Positions 44,762 to 52,523 of a DNA stretch of 64,000 nucleotides are shown piece after piece. This DNA is from Bdellovibrionales bacterium GWA2_49_15 (GTDB lineage Bacteria > Bdellovibrionota > Bacteriovoracia > Bacteriovoracales > Bacteriovoracaceae). The translations under genes and the position numbers were made by a program. Every line of letters starts with the position of its first letter. Positions within the stretch are counted from its first letter, which is position 1. The notes below the pieces were generated by a model. It was not told the DNA's origin and ran no database searches. It saw only the letters and a list, made by a program, of their open reading frames with translations. The DNA is taken from positions 1 through 64,000 of the forward strand of contig MEPP01000004.1 in NCBI GenBank assembly GCA_001769855.1, given 5' to 3'.

Positions 44762-46012
44762 ATGTTAGATATTAACTTTATTAGAAATAATGTGGCCGTT
44801 GTTAGAAAAGCGATTAAGGATAAAGCTGTCGCTCTCGATCTTGAGAAGCTTCTTAAGATTGATCAAAAATTAAAAGAAGAAAAAATAATACTTCAAGAGC
44901 TTCAGACCAAAAAAAATCTGATTGCAAAAGAAGTCCCTATGAAGAGCGGAGCGGATAAAATGGCGCTCATTGAAGAGGGGAGAAAGCTTGGTGTGGATGT
45001 AAGTCATCAAAACGATGTGGTGAAAAACACTCAAATAGAATTTCAAAACCTCATGTGGCTTGTTCCAAATATTCCTATGCCCGATGCGCCGATTGGGGAA
45101 GACGCCTGTACGAATGTCGTGATTAAGACCGTTGGAGAGAAAAAAGATTTTGCTTTCCCCATTCGAAATCATAAAGAACTTCTTAAACTGAATAACTGGG
45201 CAGAATTTGAAAGGACAGTAAAAATTTCTGGAGAAAGGGCCTATGCTTTAAAGGGAGATTTGGTTTTTATTGAAATGGCCATTCATCGTCTTGTTTTGCA
45301 TAAGCTTAGAAAGAAAAAATTCCAAATCATGACTGTGCCTGCATTTGCCAGAGAAGAGGCCTTTATTGGAACGGGACATTTTCCTATGGGAAAAGATCAA
45401 GTTTACAAATTAGAACAGGATGAGCTTTTTATGGCAGGGACTGGCGAGGTGATAATGAATGGCCTTCACGCCGATGAGATTTTTAAAAAAGCACAGTTGC
45501 CGCTTCTGTACGGCGCCTATGGTCCGTGTTTTCGCAAGGAGGCCGGGAGTGCTGGAAAGGATGTGGGGGGAATTATGCGAGTCCATCAGTTTAATAAAAC
45601 AGAGCAATATATCATTTGCGAAAACAACCCAAAAGAGAGCGGGAAGTGGCATCAATTCATGCTTGAAATTGCGGAAGAGATTCTTTGTGATTTAGAGCTC
45701 CCTTATCAGATTGTTGAATGCTGCACGGGCGATATGGGCCTTGGAAAGTATCGCATGAATGATATTGAGGTGTGGGTGCCGAGTGAAAAACGTTACCGAG
45801 AAACGCACAGTGGAAGCACCTTGCACGACTGGCAGGCGAGGCGAACAAATCTTCGCTATCGAGATGATGATGGAGAGGTTAAATTTTGCCACACTCTGAA
45901 TTGCACAGGGATTGCGACCCCACGGGTGCTTGTTCCGCTGCTTGAAAATCATCAAAATAGCGATGGGACAATTAACATTCCTCAAAAGCTTGAAGATTTT
46001 TGTGTTTTCTGA
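44762..46012 (+). CDS. Seryl-tRNA synthetase-like protein, probably a second copy
   Basis: A class II synthetase of 416 residues covering the whole SerRS length. It has an N-terminal coiled-coil arm (about residues 25-105), then the catalytic core with TGEVIMNGLHADEI, motif 2 FRKEAGSAGKD and the CTGDMGLGKYRMNDIEVW segment. It diverges in usually invariant places: the YREISSCSN-like stretch reads YRETHSGSTLHDWQARR, and the NGSG of motif 3 reads NCTG. Paired with an editing-less ThrRS and an MccF-like pseudogene, it looks like a specialised SerRS, for example an inhibitor-resistant copy. I cannot see whether a canonical serS exists elsewhere. Confidence 0.88.
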   Translation: MLDINFIRNNVAVVRKAIKDKAVALDLEKLLKIDQKLKEEKIILQELQTKKNLIAKEVPMKSGADKMALIEEGRKLGVDVSHQNDVVKNTQIEFQNLMWLVPNIPMPDAPIGEDACTNVVIKTVGEKKDFAFPIRNHKELLKLNNWAEFERTVKISGERAYALKGDLVFIEMAIHRLVLHKLRKKKFQIMTVPAFAREEAFIGTGHFPMGKDQVYKLEQDELFMAGTGEVIMNGLHADEIFKKAQLPLLYGAYGPCFRKEAGSAGKDVGGIMRVHQFNKTEQYIICENNPKESGKWHQFMLEIAEEILCDLELPYQIVECCTGDMGLGKYRMNDIEVWVPSEKRYRETHSGSTLHDWQARRTNLRYRDDDGEVKFCHTLNCTGIATPRVLVPLLENHQNSDGTINIPQKLEDFCVF

Positions 46013-46189
46013 TAATGTAATCCCATGATCAGGATTTTTTATCCACACATTGTCTCTCTTACCATCACGACCCCTTAGGGGTATCCAATTCGTTTGTGTC
46101 CTAACGGACAGATAACTCAAGACAATTTTTTACTAAACTTAGTTCTTTAGGATGTTATTCGCGTCTTAGGGAAAACTTGTGAGGGTGTT
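46013..46189 (+). promoter_or_regulatory. Structured leader of the ThrRS-like gene
   Basis: A 177-bp gap with consecutive small hairpins: ACCCC-TTA-GGGGT (46070-46082) and TGTCC-TAAC-GGACA (46097-46110), followed by T-rich DNA and a weaker ACTAA/TTAGT pairing. A GAGGGT ribosome binding site precedes the start. It may be a translational or attenuation control region; it does not fit the T-box. Confidence 0.4.
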
Positions 46190-47374
46190 ATGATGAATGA
46201 ATTCGACCATCGAGTTCTTGGGGAGAAGTATAATCTTTTTTCATTTTTTAAAGAAGGACCAGGCCTTCCCTTTTGGCTTGAGCGAGGACTGCGTATCAAA
46301 AATGCGCTGATTGATTATTGGAGAGTCGTCCATAAAGAAAATGATTATGAAGAAATTCAAAGTCCGATTCTTTTAGATAAAGAACTTTGGAAGAAATCAG
46401 GACATTGCGATTACTTTGAAGAAAATATGTATTTTTCATCCATAGAAAAAAGAGATTTTGCGATTAAACCGATGAGCTGTCCCGGTGCCATCCTGGTGTT
46501 TAATCAAAAGAAACGTTCTTATGCAGAACTGCCCCTTCGCATTGCTGAGCTTGGCCATGTTCATAGGAATGAAAATTCAGGATCACTTCATGGTCTGATG
46601 AGAGCGCGTTCTTTTATGCAGGATGATGCCCATATTTTCTGCCGAAGAGAGCAGCTTCTGTCAGAAGTTAAAAAGATAATGCAACTTATCTTTAAAATTA
46701 TGCATCATTGCGAGTTGAGTGATTATCACTTCGAACTTTCGTTACGGGGAGTGGCAAAAAAAGAATATCTTGGGAAGGATGATGAATGGAGTTTGGCCGA
46801 AAATGTTTTGGAGCAGGCACTCGTCGACTTGAAGCTCCCCGTAAAAAAGAATTTAGGGGAAGCAAAGTTTTACGGGCCATCCCTTGATTTGCACATAAAA
46901 GATATTCATGGTCGCTTTTGGCAATGCTCGACAATTCAATTGGATTTTAATCTGCCAGCTCGTTTTGAAATTTGCTACTTCGACGAAAATGGCCAGAGGC
47001 AAGTCCCTTTTATGCTCCATCGGGCCATCTACGGTTCCCTTGAACGCTTTATTGGAATTCTCCTTGAAAATTTTGGAAAGGAACTTCCTTTTTGGATGCA
47101 TCCGGTTCAATACAAGATCGTGAGTGTCTCCGAAAGGATAAATGACTATGCGGTGGAAGTTGGTAATTCTCTTAAAATGAAAGGTCTGCATGTCGATCTT
47201 GATTTGAGTGACAGGCCTCTTAAAGAAAAGATAAAACGCTTTCACGAGGACTTTATTCACTCTTTGATAATTCTTGGAGAAGATGAGAAGGCCAGGCGTC
47301 TTATTTCGGTCAAACGAAGAGGGAGAGGACCTCAAGAGGCGGTATCACTGGAAAATTTAGTACGGGAGTCTTGA
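46190..47374 (+). CDS. Threonyl-tRNA synthetase lacking TGS and editing domains
   Basis: A 394-residue protein that starts at the class II catalytic core (NEFDHRVLGE) and ends with the anticodon-binding domain. The usual N-terminal 240 or so residues (TGS domain and Ser-tRNA-Thr editing domain) are missing. The zinc ligands are kept: Cys in KPMSCPG, His in DDAHIFC and His in MLHRAIYG. Motif 2, RNENSGSLHGL, is intact. It should make Thr-tRNA but could not clear misacylated serine itself. Together with the SerRS-like gene upstream it looks like a specialised resistance or regulatory copy. Confidence 0.9.
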   Translation: MMNEFDHRVLGEKYNLFSFFKEGPGLPFWLERGLRIKNALIDYWRVVHKENDYEEIQSPILLDKELWKKSGHCDYFEENMYFSSIEKRDFAIKPMSCPGAILVFNQKKRSYAELPLRIAELGHVHRNENSGSLHGLMRARSFMQDDAHIFCRREQLLSEVKKIMQLIFKIMHHCELSDYHFELSLRGVAKKEYLGKDDEWSLAENVLEQALVDLKLPVKKNLGEAKFYGPSLDLHIKDIHGRFWQCSTIQLDFNLPARFEICYFDENGQRQVPFMLHRAIYGSLERFIGILLENFGKELPFWMHPVQYKIVSVSERINDYAVEVGNSLKMKGLHVDLDLSDRPLKEKIKRFHEDFIHSLIILGEDEKARRLISVKRRGRGPQEAVSLENLVRES

Positions 47375-47391
47375 GTGTCAAAAAACAGGAT

Positions 47392-47458
47392 CGGTGGGTT
47401 AATCTGGGCCTGAAATCAGGTCCAGATCTTGCGAAGGTTCTCATTTAAATGGGGTGCC
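47392..47458 (+). repeat. 67-bp direct repeat, copy A
   Basis: It has the same length and order as copy B at 49517-49583, with long identical blocks (CGGTGGGTTAA, CTTGCGAAGGTTCTCATT, AAATGGGGTG). On the minus strand it reads as a tRNA-like 3' end (CACCCCATT) followed by a decayed terminator hairpin with its T tract. It marks the left edge of the pseudogene segment. Confidence 0.85.
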
Positions 47459-47616
47459 AGATGCTCTTTGTATCGAACCTTCTTCCTTCAAAATCCAGAT
47501 TTTAACGTGAGTAAAACTGAGTGTTTGGAGACTGTCTGGCAAGTCGAGAACAAATTTAAATGTTCCCGGCTTGGTTCTCGGTATTCTCAAGATGTTCTCG
47601 ATTTTTAAAAAACTGA

Positions 47617-48382
47617 AAAAACATAGCATTCCGAGACAATTACCCTATAGAAAATTGTATTGATAAGGCCAAGATATCTTGTAAAAATGCTGGGATAGAT
47701 ATCGAAAACCATTTTGTTGACGTCAACAATATGGTGGAGCTCGGCTCTGGTTCAAAAAGAGAAATTGCTGATGTCATGCTCACTCGCTACGCCTGCTATC
47801 TCATCGCTCAAAATGGCGACCCAAGAAAAAATGAGATTGCCTTCGCTCAGACTTATTTTGCAGTTCAAACACGAAAACAAGAAATCATCGAAGAACATCT
47901 TGAGCTTCAAGAGCGATTGAAGGCCCGTCAGAAATTAACGGAATCAGAAACAGAACTTTCTAAGAATATTTACGAAAGAGGCGTCGATGATTCAGGTTTT
48001 GCCCGAATCCGTTCAAAGGGTGATCATGCCTTGTTTGGTCGTCACACAACATTGGAAATGAAGAACAAACTTGTTATCCCGCAAGAAAGACCAATTCCGA
48101 CTTTCTTCCCACTGTAACCATTGCTGCGAAAAATCTGGCGACAGAGATGACCAATTTTAATGTCAAACAAAATGATTTACAGGGCGAAGGTTCGATAACG
48201 AACATATTCAAAACAATCGAAGTGTTCGAGGAATGCTTGGCGAGAGGGGAATAAAACCGTAAGAGCTTGGCGCACAGGAAGATTTAAAAAAGTTAGAACG
48301 GAGAGTGAAGTCTTCAGAAAAAAAGATGATTAAAGGAAGTGGGTTTTCAAAGAAAATGGGAAAAAAAAGTGATATTAAATAA
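47617..48382 (+). pseudogene. dinD: dinD (DNA-damage-inducible protein D) pseudogene
   Basis: The reading frame from 47617 to 48117 gives a DinD-like sequence (NMVELGSGSKREI, TRYACYLIAQNGDPRKNE, GHTTLEMK-type ending). The match then continues in a second frame from about 48111 (TIAAKNLATEMTNFNV) until a stop at 48252. It continues in a third frame from about 48233 (MLGERGIKP), which has an internal TAA at 48260 and a C-terminal EDLKKLERRVKS ending at 48382. The N-terminal 60 or so residues are missing or unrecognisable. At least two frameshifts and one nonsense codon show that it is dead. DinD inhibits RecA filament functions in E. coli. Confidence 0.88.
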
Positions 48383-48440
48383 GGCAATACAATATCGATG
48401 AAGTTTCTCATTCAATGTCTTGCAGAGAAGGAAACATAAT

Positions 48441-49487
48441 ATGGACGATTCACCATTCTTATATCCAGCCCCCTTAAGAAAGAGTTGCACTATCGGAGTT
48501 ACTGCTCCATCGGGTGGCGTCCATGAAAGGTTCACAAATCGGTTTAATTTGGCACTCAAGCACCTGTCCAATCAAGGCCATAAGATTATTGAAGGCGATT
48601 GCCTAAGAAATGAAATTAAGCATGTCAGCGGTGCTAAACATAAACGTGCCGAAGATTTCATGAATTTATGGTTGAGAGAGGATATAGATGCCATTATTCC
48701 TCCATGAAGAGGGGAGTTACTTATCGAAATCTTACCGCTATTAGATTTTGAAAAGATGAAAAAGGCCAAACCGAAGTGGTTAATGGGCTACAGCGATATT
48801 AGTACATTACTTTTTCCCTTAACCCTACTTACAGGAATTGTGAGTGTGCATGGAACAAATTTGATGGAGATGGTTCCTTCCCAAGCGGACGATCTTACAA
48901 AAAATTGTTTGCTACGCCTGTCTCAAGAAAAGGGTTCATCAAGCACGCAACAATCATCAGTATTTTTTCAATTAAAAGGTCCTAGTTTTAGCAATGAATT
49001 TGAACTCGGATTTAAAGCAACTGAGAAAACGATGTGGAAAACCCTCGATAACAAACCATGTAAAATGACAGGACGTGTGATTGGTGGCTGCTTGGATACT
49101 GTAAGTGCATTGGTAGGCACTTCTTACGGTAATTTAGATAATTTTTAAAAACTGGCGAGGAATGACGGAACTATCCTTTATTTTGAAAATTGCGAGTTAT
49201 CTCCTTGTAACGTGGCAAGAAAACTATGGACGATGAAATTTGCAGGATGGTTTAACGATGTTGAGGGAGTTATTCTGGGCCGTTCTGCTGCGAAGGACAG
49301 CACTAATGAAAATAATTTAAGCTACGTTGAAGTTATCACCAATTTTTTCAAAGAGCTGAATCTTCCCTTGATTTTTGATGCCGACATTGGCCATCAGCAA
49401 CCCAACCTCACCATTCTGAATGGATCTTTGGCTGAGGTTTCTGTCGATAAAGAGGGCAAAGGACATTTTGTTACCCACTTAGTTTAG
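48441..49487 (+). pseudogene. S66-family peptidase (MccF/LdcA-like) interrupted by two in-frame stops
   Basis: One continuous reading frame with two nonsense codons: TGA at 48704-48706, where relatives have the Trp of a PxWGGE motif, and TAA at 49146-49148. Apart from these the sequence is well preserved: N-terminal IGVTAPSGGV, the nucleophile region MGYSDIS, GGCLDTVSALVGT, the Glu region YFENCELSP and the catalytic-His region DIGHQQPNL. S66 serine peptidases include LD-carboxypeptidases and MccF, which inactivates microcin C-type aminoacyl-nucleotide antibiotics; the GGCLDT and FENCE pattern is closer to the MccF side. The ATG has GAGAAGG upstream. Confidence 0.88.
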
Positions 49488-49509
49488 GCCTTCGGAATTT
49501 TGCATAAAA

Positions 49510-49538
49510 AAAGGCCCGGTGGGTTAAACCGGGCCTTT
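49510..49538 (-). terminator. Strong hairpin terminator inside repeat B, minus-strand orientation
   Basis: AAAGGCCCGGT (49510-49520) and ACCGGGCCTTT (49528-49538) form a perfect 11-bp stem. On the minus strand it is followed by a T tract, so it would stop leftward transcription; on the plus strand it could serve weakly for the S66 gene. Confidence 0.8.
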
Positions 49539-49583
49539 GATATGGTCCTCTTCTTGCGAAGGTTCTCATTAAAATGGGGTGGC
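49517..49583 (+). repeat. 67-bp direct repeat, copy B
   Basis: Partner of copy A. On the minus strand its right end reads GCCACCCCATT, like the last bases of the nearby tRNA-His. Together with the next few bases it gives GGTGGC-CTA-GCCACCCCA, a miniature acceptor stem. It lies on the right side of the dinD/S66 pseudogene segment. Confidence 0.85.
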
Positions 49584-49648
49584 TAGGCCACCTTGCGAAG
49601 AAAAAACTTGTAACACTTCTTTGTATAAAATGGCCAAATTTATTATTA

Positions 49649-49810
49649 GCCGATGGGGCCGCTTCGCGGTCGCCTACAGTCGGGACTCCTGTCCCTCCTT
49701 GCGTCGACTCCCCTCATTCGCTCAGTCAGGCATCCTGCCTGCCTGTCCGTATTGGACTTGCCTTTGGGCAACTCCAACACGGTCGCTCTCTCGCTTCTCG
49801 CCCCATCGGC
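49649..49810. repeat. 162-bp palindromic element with internal hairpins
   Basis: Perfect 11-bp inverted arms (GCCGATGGGGC at 49649-49659, its complement at 49800-49810) enclose GC-rich DNA with further hairpins. These are GGGAC/GTCCC (49682-49686 with 49691-49695), AGGCA/TGCCT (49728-49732 with 49736-49740), GTCC/GGAC (49745-49748 with 49754-49757) and TTGCC/GGCAA (49758-49762 with 49767-49771). The arm sequence equals the T-arm/acceptor junction of tRNA-His at 49879. No convincing protein is encoded. It may be a mobile palindromic unit or a structured RNA. Confidence 0.7.
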
Positions 49811-49828
49811 GGTGCGGAATCTTTGGGC

Positions 49829-49858
49829 AAAAAAAGGGCCTTGTTTTTGACAAGGCCC
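49829..49858 (-). terminator. Terminator of tRNA-His
   Basis: GGGCCTTG (49836-49843) and CAAGGCCC (49851-49858) form an 8-bp stem. On the minus strand the stem is followed by a T tract (49829-49835). It lies 12 nt beyond the tRNA 3' end. Confidence 0.9.
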
Positions 49859-49870
49859 GTTGTGTTTTAA

Positions 49871-49947
49871 TGGGGTGGCCGATGGGGCTCGAACCCACGA
49901 CAACCAGAATCACAATCTGGCGCTCTACCAACTGAACTACGGCCACC
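49871..49947 (-). tRNA. tRNA-His (GTG anticodon)
   Basis: The minus-strand sequence folds as a full cloverleaf. It has an acceptor GTGGCCG/CGGCCAC with the extra 5' G (G-1 opposite C73) that is unique to tRNA-His, a D-arm with AGTTCAGTTGGTAGAGC, an anticodon loop with GTG in GATTGTGATT, and a T-arm GTGGGTTCGAGCCCC. The 3' CCA is encoded. It has its own promoter and terminator. The 3' end sequence recurs at the edges of the 67-bp repeats. Confidence 0.97.
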
Positions 49948-49967
49948 ATAAGCTTAAAATCAAAGGT

Positions 49968-49997
49968 GTTATAAGTTTTCATGGGACTCATCGTCAA
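49968..49997 (-). promoter_or_regulatory. Promoter of tRNA-His
   Basis: On the minus strand TTGACG (49997-49992), an 18-bp spacer and TATAAC (49973-49968) lie 20 bp upstream of the mature tRNA 5' end, as expected for a stable RNA gene. Confidence 0.75.
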
Positions 49998-50101
49998 CTC
50001 AAAACCTAATTTCTGACTTGAAAATTAGAAATCTTACATATTTGACGATCTGCGCTTGGTATGCTCAAATGTGTTAGCTAATCAAATCTAAGGGGTTGAC
50101 T

Positions 50102-50728
50102 GTGCGTCGAAGTAATATACGACACTGTTTAGCGGTTATTCTTGCAATGCTTATGACGAGCACGGTGTATGCGTATGGAGTAGGCCTTTCGACTTTTCCT
50201 CTCGCGGCCCAAAAAAGAATGGTTTCTGCTGAGGCGACTGGCATTGTTTCAAATGGTGCCGGCGCTGGTGTTCAGGCCCGCTACACTCAAAATTTAAATG
50301 TTGGAACAACTCTTGATATTGGCATGGGTCTCTCCAGCGGAGATCGCAGCAGCCGCGTTTTCGCCGGCATGGATTATGAGCTTTTTCCTGATTATGAAAA
50401 ACAACCCCGTGCCTCGATCAAGGCCTCAATCGCCAATGCTCGGGAATTTGGTCAGACTTATAATATCTTCAGTATTGCTCCCACGTTCTCAAAAGGGTTT
50501 TCATTTTGGGGGCGAGAGGGCTATCCCTACATCGCTATTCCTTATGGCGTTTCACTGAATGGTGATCGCAAAACTTATGCCACAAAGCTTGATCTCGCGA
50601 TTGGCGCCAATGCACCGATGGCATTTATTGAGGGATACGAAAAATTGATCGGCAACGTAGAAATTACCGCTGGTCTACAAAACAGCTTCACGGCCATTTT
50701 TATGGGCGTGAGTTATCCCATTAACTAG
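50102..50728 (+). CDS. Predicted small outer-membrane beta-barrel protein
   Basis: Not recognised by family. The GTG start at 50102 has AGGGG 6 nt upstream; a TTG at 50096 is possible but overlaps that site. The 208-residue product has a signal peptide ending near VYAYG, then alternating hydrophobic and polar stretches with many Gly and aromatic residues (for example GVQARYTQNLNVGTTLDIGMGL). This is typical of an eight- to ten-strand barrel. It does not end in Phe. It is the first gene right of the tRNA-His island. Confidence 0.65.
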   Translation: MRRSNIRHCLAVILAMLMTSTVYAYGVGLSTFPLAAQKRMVSAEATGIVSNGAGAGVQARYTQNLNVGTTLDIGMGLSSGDRSSRVFAGMDYELFPDYEKQPRASIKASIANAREFGQTYNIFSIAPTFSKGFSFWGREGYPYIAIPYGVSLNGDRKTYATKLDLAIGANAPMAFIEGYEKLIGNVEITAGLQNSFTAIFMGVSYPIN

Positions 50729-50739
50729 TTTCGCTAAAG

Positions 50740-51465
50740 ATGTTTCCTCGGATCATTTTTAGCGATTTTGACGGAACCCTTACTTATGGATTGAGTTTGG
50801 GTTCCTTTTTTTTTGAGATTCTCACCCTGATCAAGGCAAAGAAGAGTGAGTTAGTGATTGTCACTGGTCGCTCAGTTTCCTGGGGGCATTTCCTCTTAAC
50901 CCATACCGACGTGTTTGCCGTGATTTCTGAAGGCGGAGGCATGCTCACTATTCGAGATAAAAATAATCTTATCTGCGATTATCCGCTTTTGCCCCAGCAG
51001 GAATTAAATCGCTTGAAAAATTTTGTTCTTCTTTTGAAGGAGAAGTTTCCTGAAATTGCCCTGACCAGTGATAGTGTCGGACGCATCGCCGATCGCGCGA
51101 TTGAGCTGACCGTGGCTCGGCCGCATATGAAAGAGCTGGGTGACTTTATGCAGGCCCACCAGATTAATTTTTCCTGTTCAAGCGTCCATCTGAACTTTTG
51201 GTGTGGCAACGTCGATAAATACAAGGGAATCGCACATTTCATACACCATCATGCTCGTGAGATCACAATCGATGAGTGCCTCTATTTTGGCGATTCAAAG
51301 AATGATGAGAGTGTTTTTAAAGAGATGAAAAATACCGTCGGCGTCTCAAATATTCGCGATGTGGTGGAAGAATTAACTTATAAACCCAGCGTGGTTTTAA
51401 TGGGTGAGCACAACGAAGGCCCCTATGGGGTGCTTAATTATCTCGACTATCTTTCTCGAAAATAA
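50740..51465 (+). CDS. HAD-superfamily (IIB-type) phosphatase
   Basis: A 241-residue HAD hydrolase. Motif I is SDFDGTLTYG (Asp9, Asp11), motif II lies near VIVTGRS, and motif IV is FGDSKNDESVF. The cap domain is inserted after motif II, as in the Cof/sucrose-phosphatase-like IIB group, which dephosphorylates sugars or nucleotides. The substrate is not predictable. Its 3' end overlaps the convergent pseudouridine synthase gene by 19 nt. Confidence 0.85.
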   Translation: MFPRIIFSDFDGTLTYGLSLGSFFFEILTLIKAKKSELVIVTGRSVSWGHFLLTHTDVFAVISEGGGMLTIRDKNNLICDYPLLPQQELNRLKNFVLLLKEKFPEIALTSDSVGRIADRAIELTVARPHMKELGDFMQAHQINFSCSSVHLNFWCGNVDKYKGIAHFIHHHAREITIDECLYFGDSKNDESVFKEMKNTVGVSNIRDVVEELTYKPSVVLMGEHNEGPYGVLNYLDYLSRK

Positions 51466-52520
51466 TTTTCTATCCGTCTTTCGATTTCCTTCTCGATCGG
51501 TTCAATTTCCAACTGCAGTGTATCTTGTATCCAGGCGCGCAGATCGTAGGGCAGAGGAGATAGGAAGAGCCGTGGTTTGCTTTGATAGTTGATTTTAATG
51601 GCCGTGGCATGAAGGGCCTGGCGAGGAAGTTCCATAAAAGTATGGTCCTCGACCGTGGCGAGATTGTCCTTGAAACGTTGAAACATGGGGTAATTGCCTA
51701 GATAGAGCTTGTCACCGACCAAGGGGAAACCGTGGGCCGAAGCATGGACCCGAATCTGATGCTGACGACCGGTGACCGGAAAGGCCAAACCAAGAGCATA
51801 GTTTTGATTTTGCCAAAAAATTTCAAAATAGGTGTTCGCTTCTTTTCCCTCAAGAGAGCTGGCAGGAAAGGCATGAATAAAAACCCGCTTGGGACCGTCC
51901 TCCAAGGGGCCCATGCGTTCATTGGCATGGAAGGTGGCATCTGCTGAAGGATTAGGTCGTTTCTTGGCCATGAAAAAATACACTTTCTTAACTCGATTAT
52001 TTTCAAATTCGGTCGAGAGCAGATTGGCGGTGGCCGGATTTTTAGCGAGCACCAGAAGGCCCGATGTTTCGCGGTCAATCCGATGAATGGAGTGAATCAT
52101 CTGCTGGTGGAGATTTTCAAAGTAGACCGTGGCACAATAGAAAAGGTGGCGACCCGTAGGATGAGTGGTCATGTAAGGCGGTTTGGAAATCACAATCACA
52201 TTTTGATCTTCAAAAATAACAAGAGGATCTTTTTGAAGAGGCAGTTGCCGGCCGTTCCAGTACTCATCTTCTTCGTGCGAGCGTTGGATAAAAAGCTGGA
52301 TGCGTTCGCCCTTTAAAACTCGCGTGGCCGGCCTCAGGTTTCCCGGGCGATTAAAGATGACAACATCCTTAGACTTTATCTTATTTTTTATAAATTCTCT
52401 TGAAAGAGACAGGAGATAGAGCTGCAGGAACTGATCCAGCCTTAAGTCTTTAGATGTTTCGGTAACTTCCAGAATGACAGTATACGAGTCCTGCTTAAAG
52501 GACTTATTTACAATTAACAT
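51447..52520 (-). CDS. RluA-family pseudouridine synthase
   Basis: A 357-residue RNA pseudouridine synthase. The N-terminus is an S4-like RNA-binding domain (RLDQFLQLYLLSLSREF), and the catalytic motif is HRIDRETSG (residues 146-154, Asp149). Target position (23S, 16S or tRNA) cannot be assigned; the domain order fits the RluD/RluC group. It ends convergently within the HAD gene and is separated by 3 nt from the prkA stop region, so it is probably downstream of prkA in one transcript. Confidence 0.9.
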   Translation of the reverse strand: MLIVNKSFKQDSYTVILEVTETSKDLRLDQFLQLYLLSLSREFIKNKIKSKDVVIFNRPGNLRPATRVLKGERIQLFIQRSHEEDEYWNGRQLPLQKDPLVIFEDQNVIVISKPPYMTTHPTGRHLFYCATVYFENLHQQMIHSIHRIDRETSGLLVLAKNPATANLLSTEFENNRVKKVYFFMAKKRPNPSADATFHANERMGPLEDGPKRVFIHAFPASSLEGKEANTYFEIFWQNQNYALGLAFPVTGRQHQIRVHASAHGFPLVGDKLYLGNYPMFQRFKDNLATVEDHTFMELPRQALHATAIKINYQSKPRLFLSPLPYDLRAWIQDTLQLEIEPIEKEIERRIENYFRER

Positions 52521-52523
52521 CTC

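Noticed and set aside
44490-46189. T-box riboswitch before SerRS or ThrRS
   Set aside because: The conserved T-box sequence and specifier-loop architecture are not present in either leader.
49579-49935. ORF reading through tRNA-His (ending MGLEPTTTRITIWRSTN)
   Set aside because: It is a translation of the palindromic element and the antisense of tRNA-His; this peptide is a classic false annotation.
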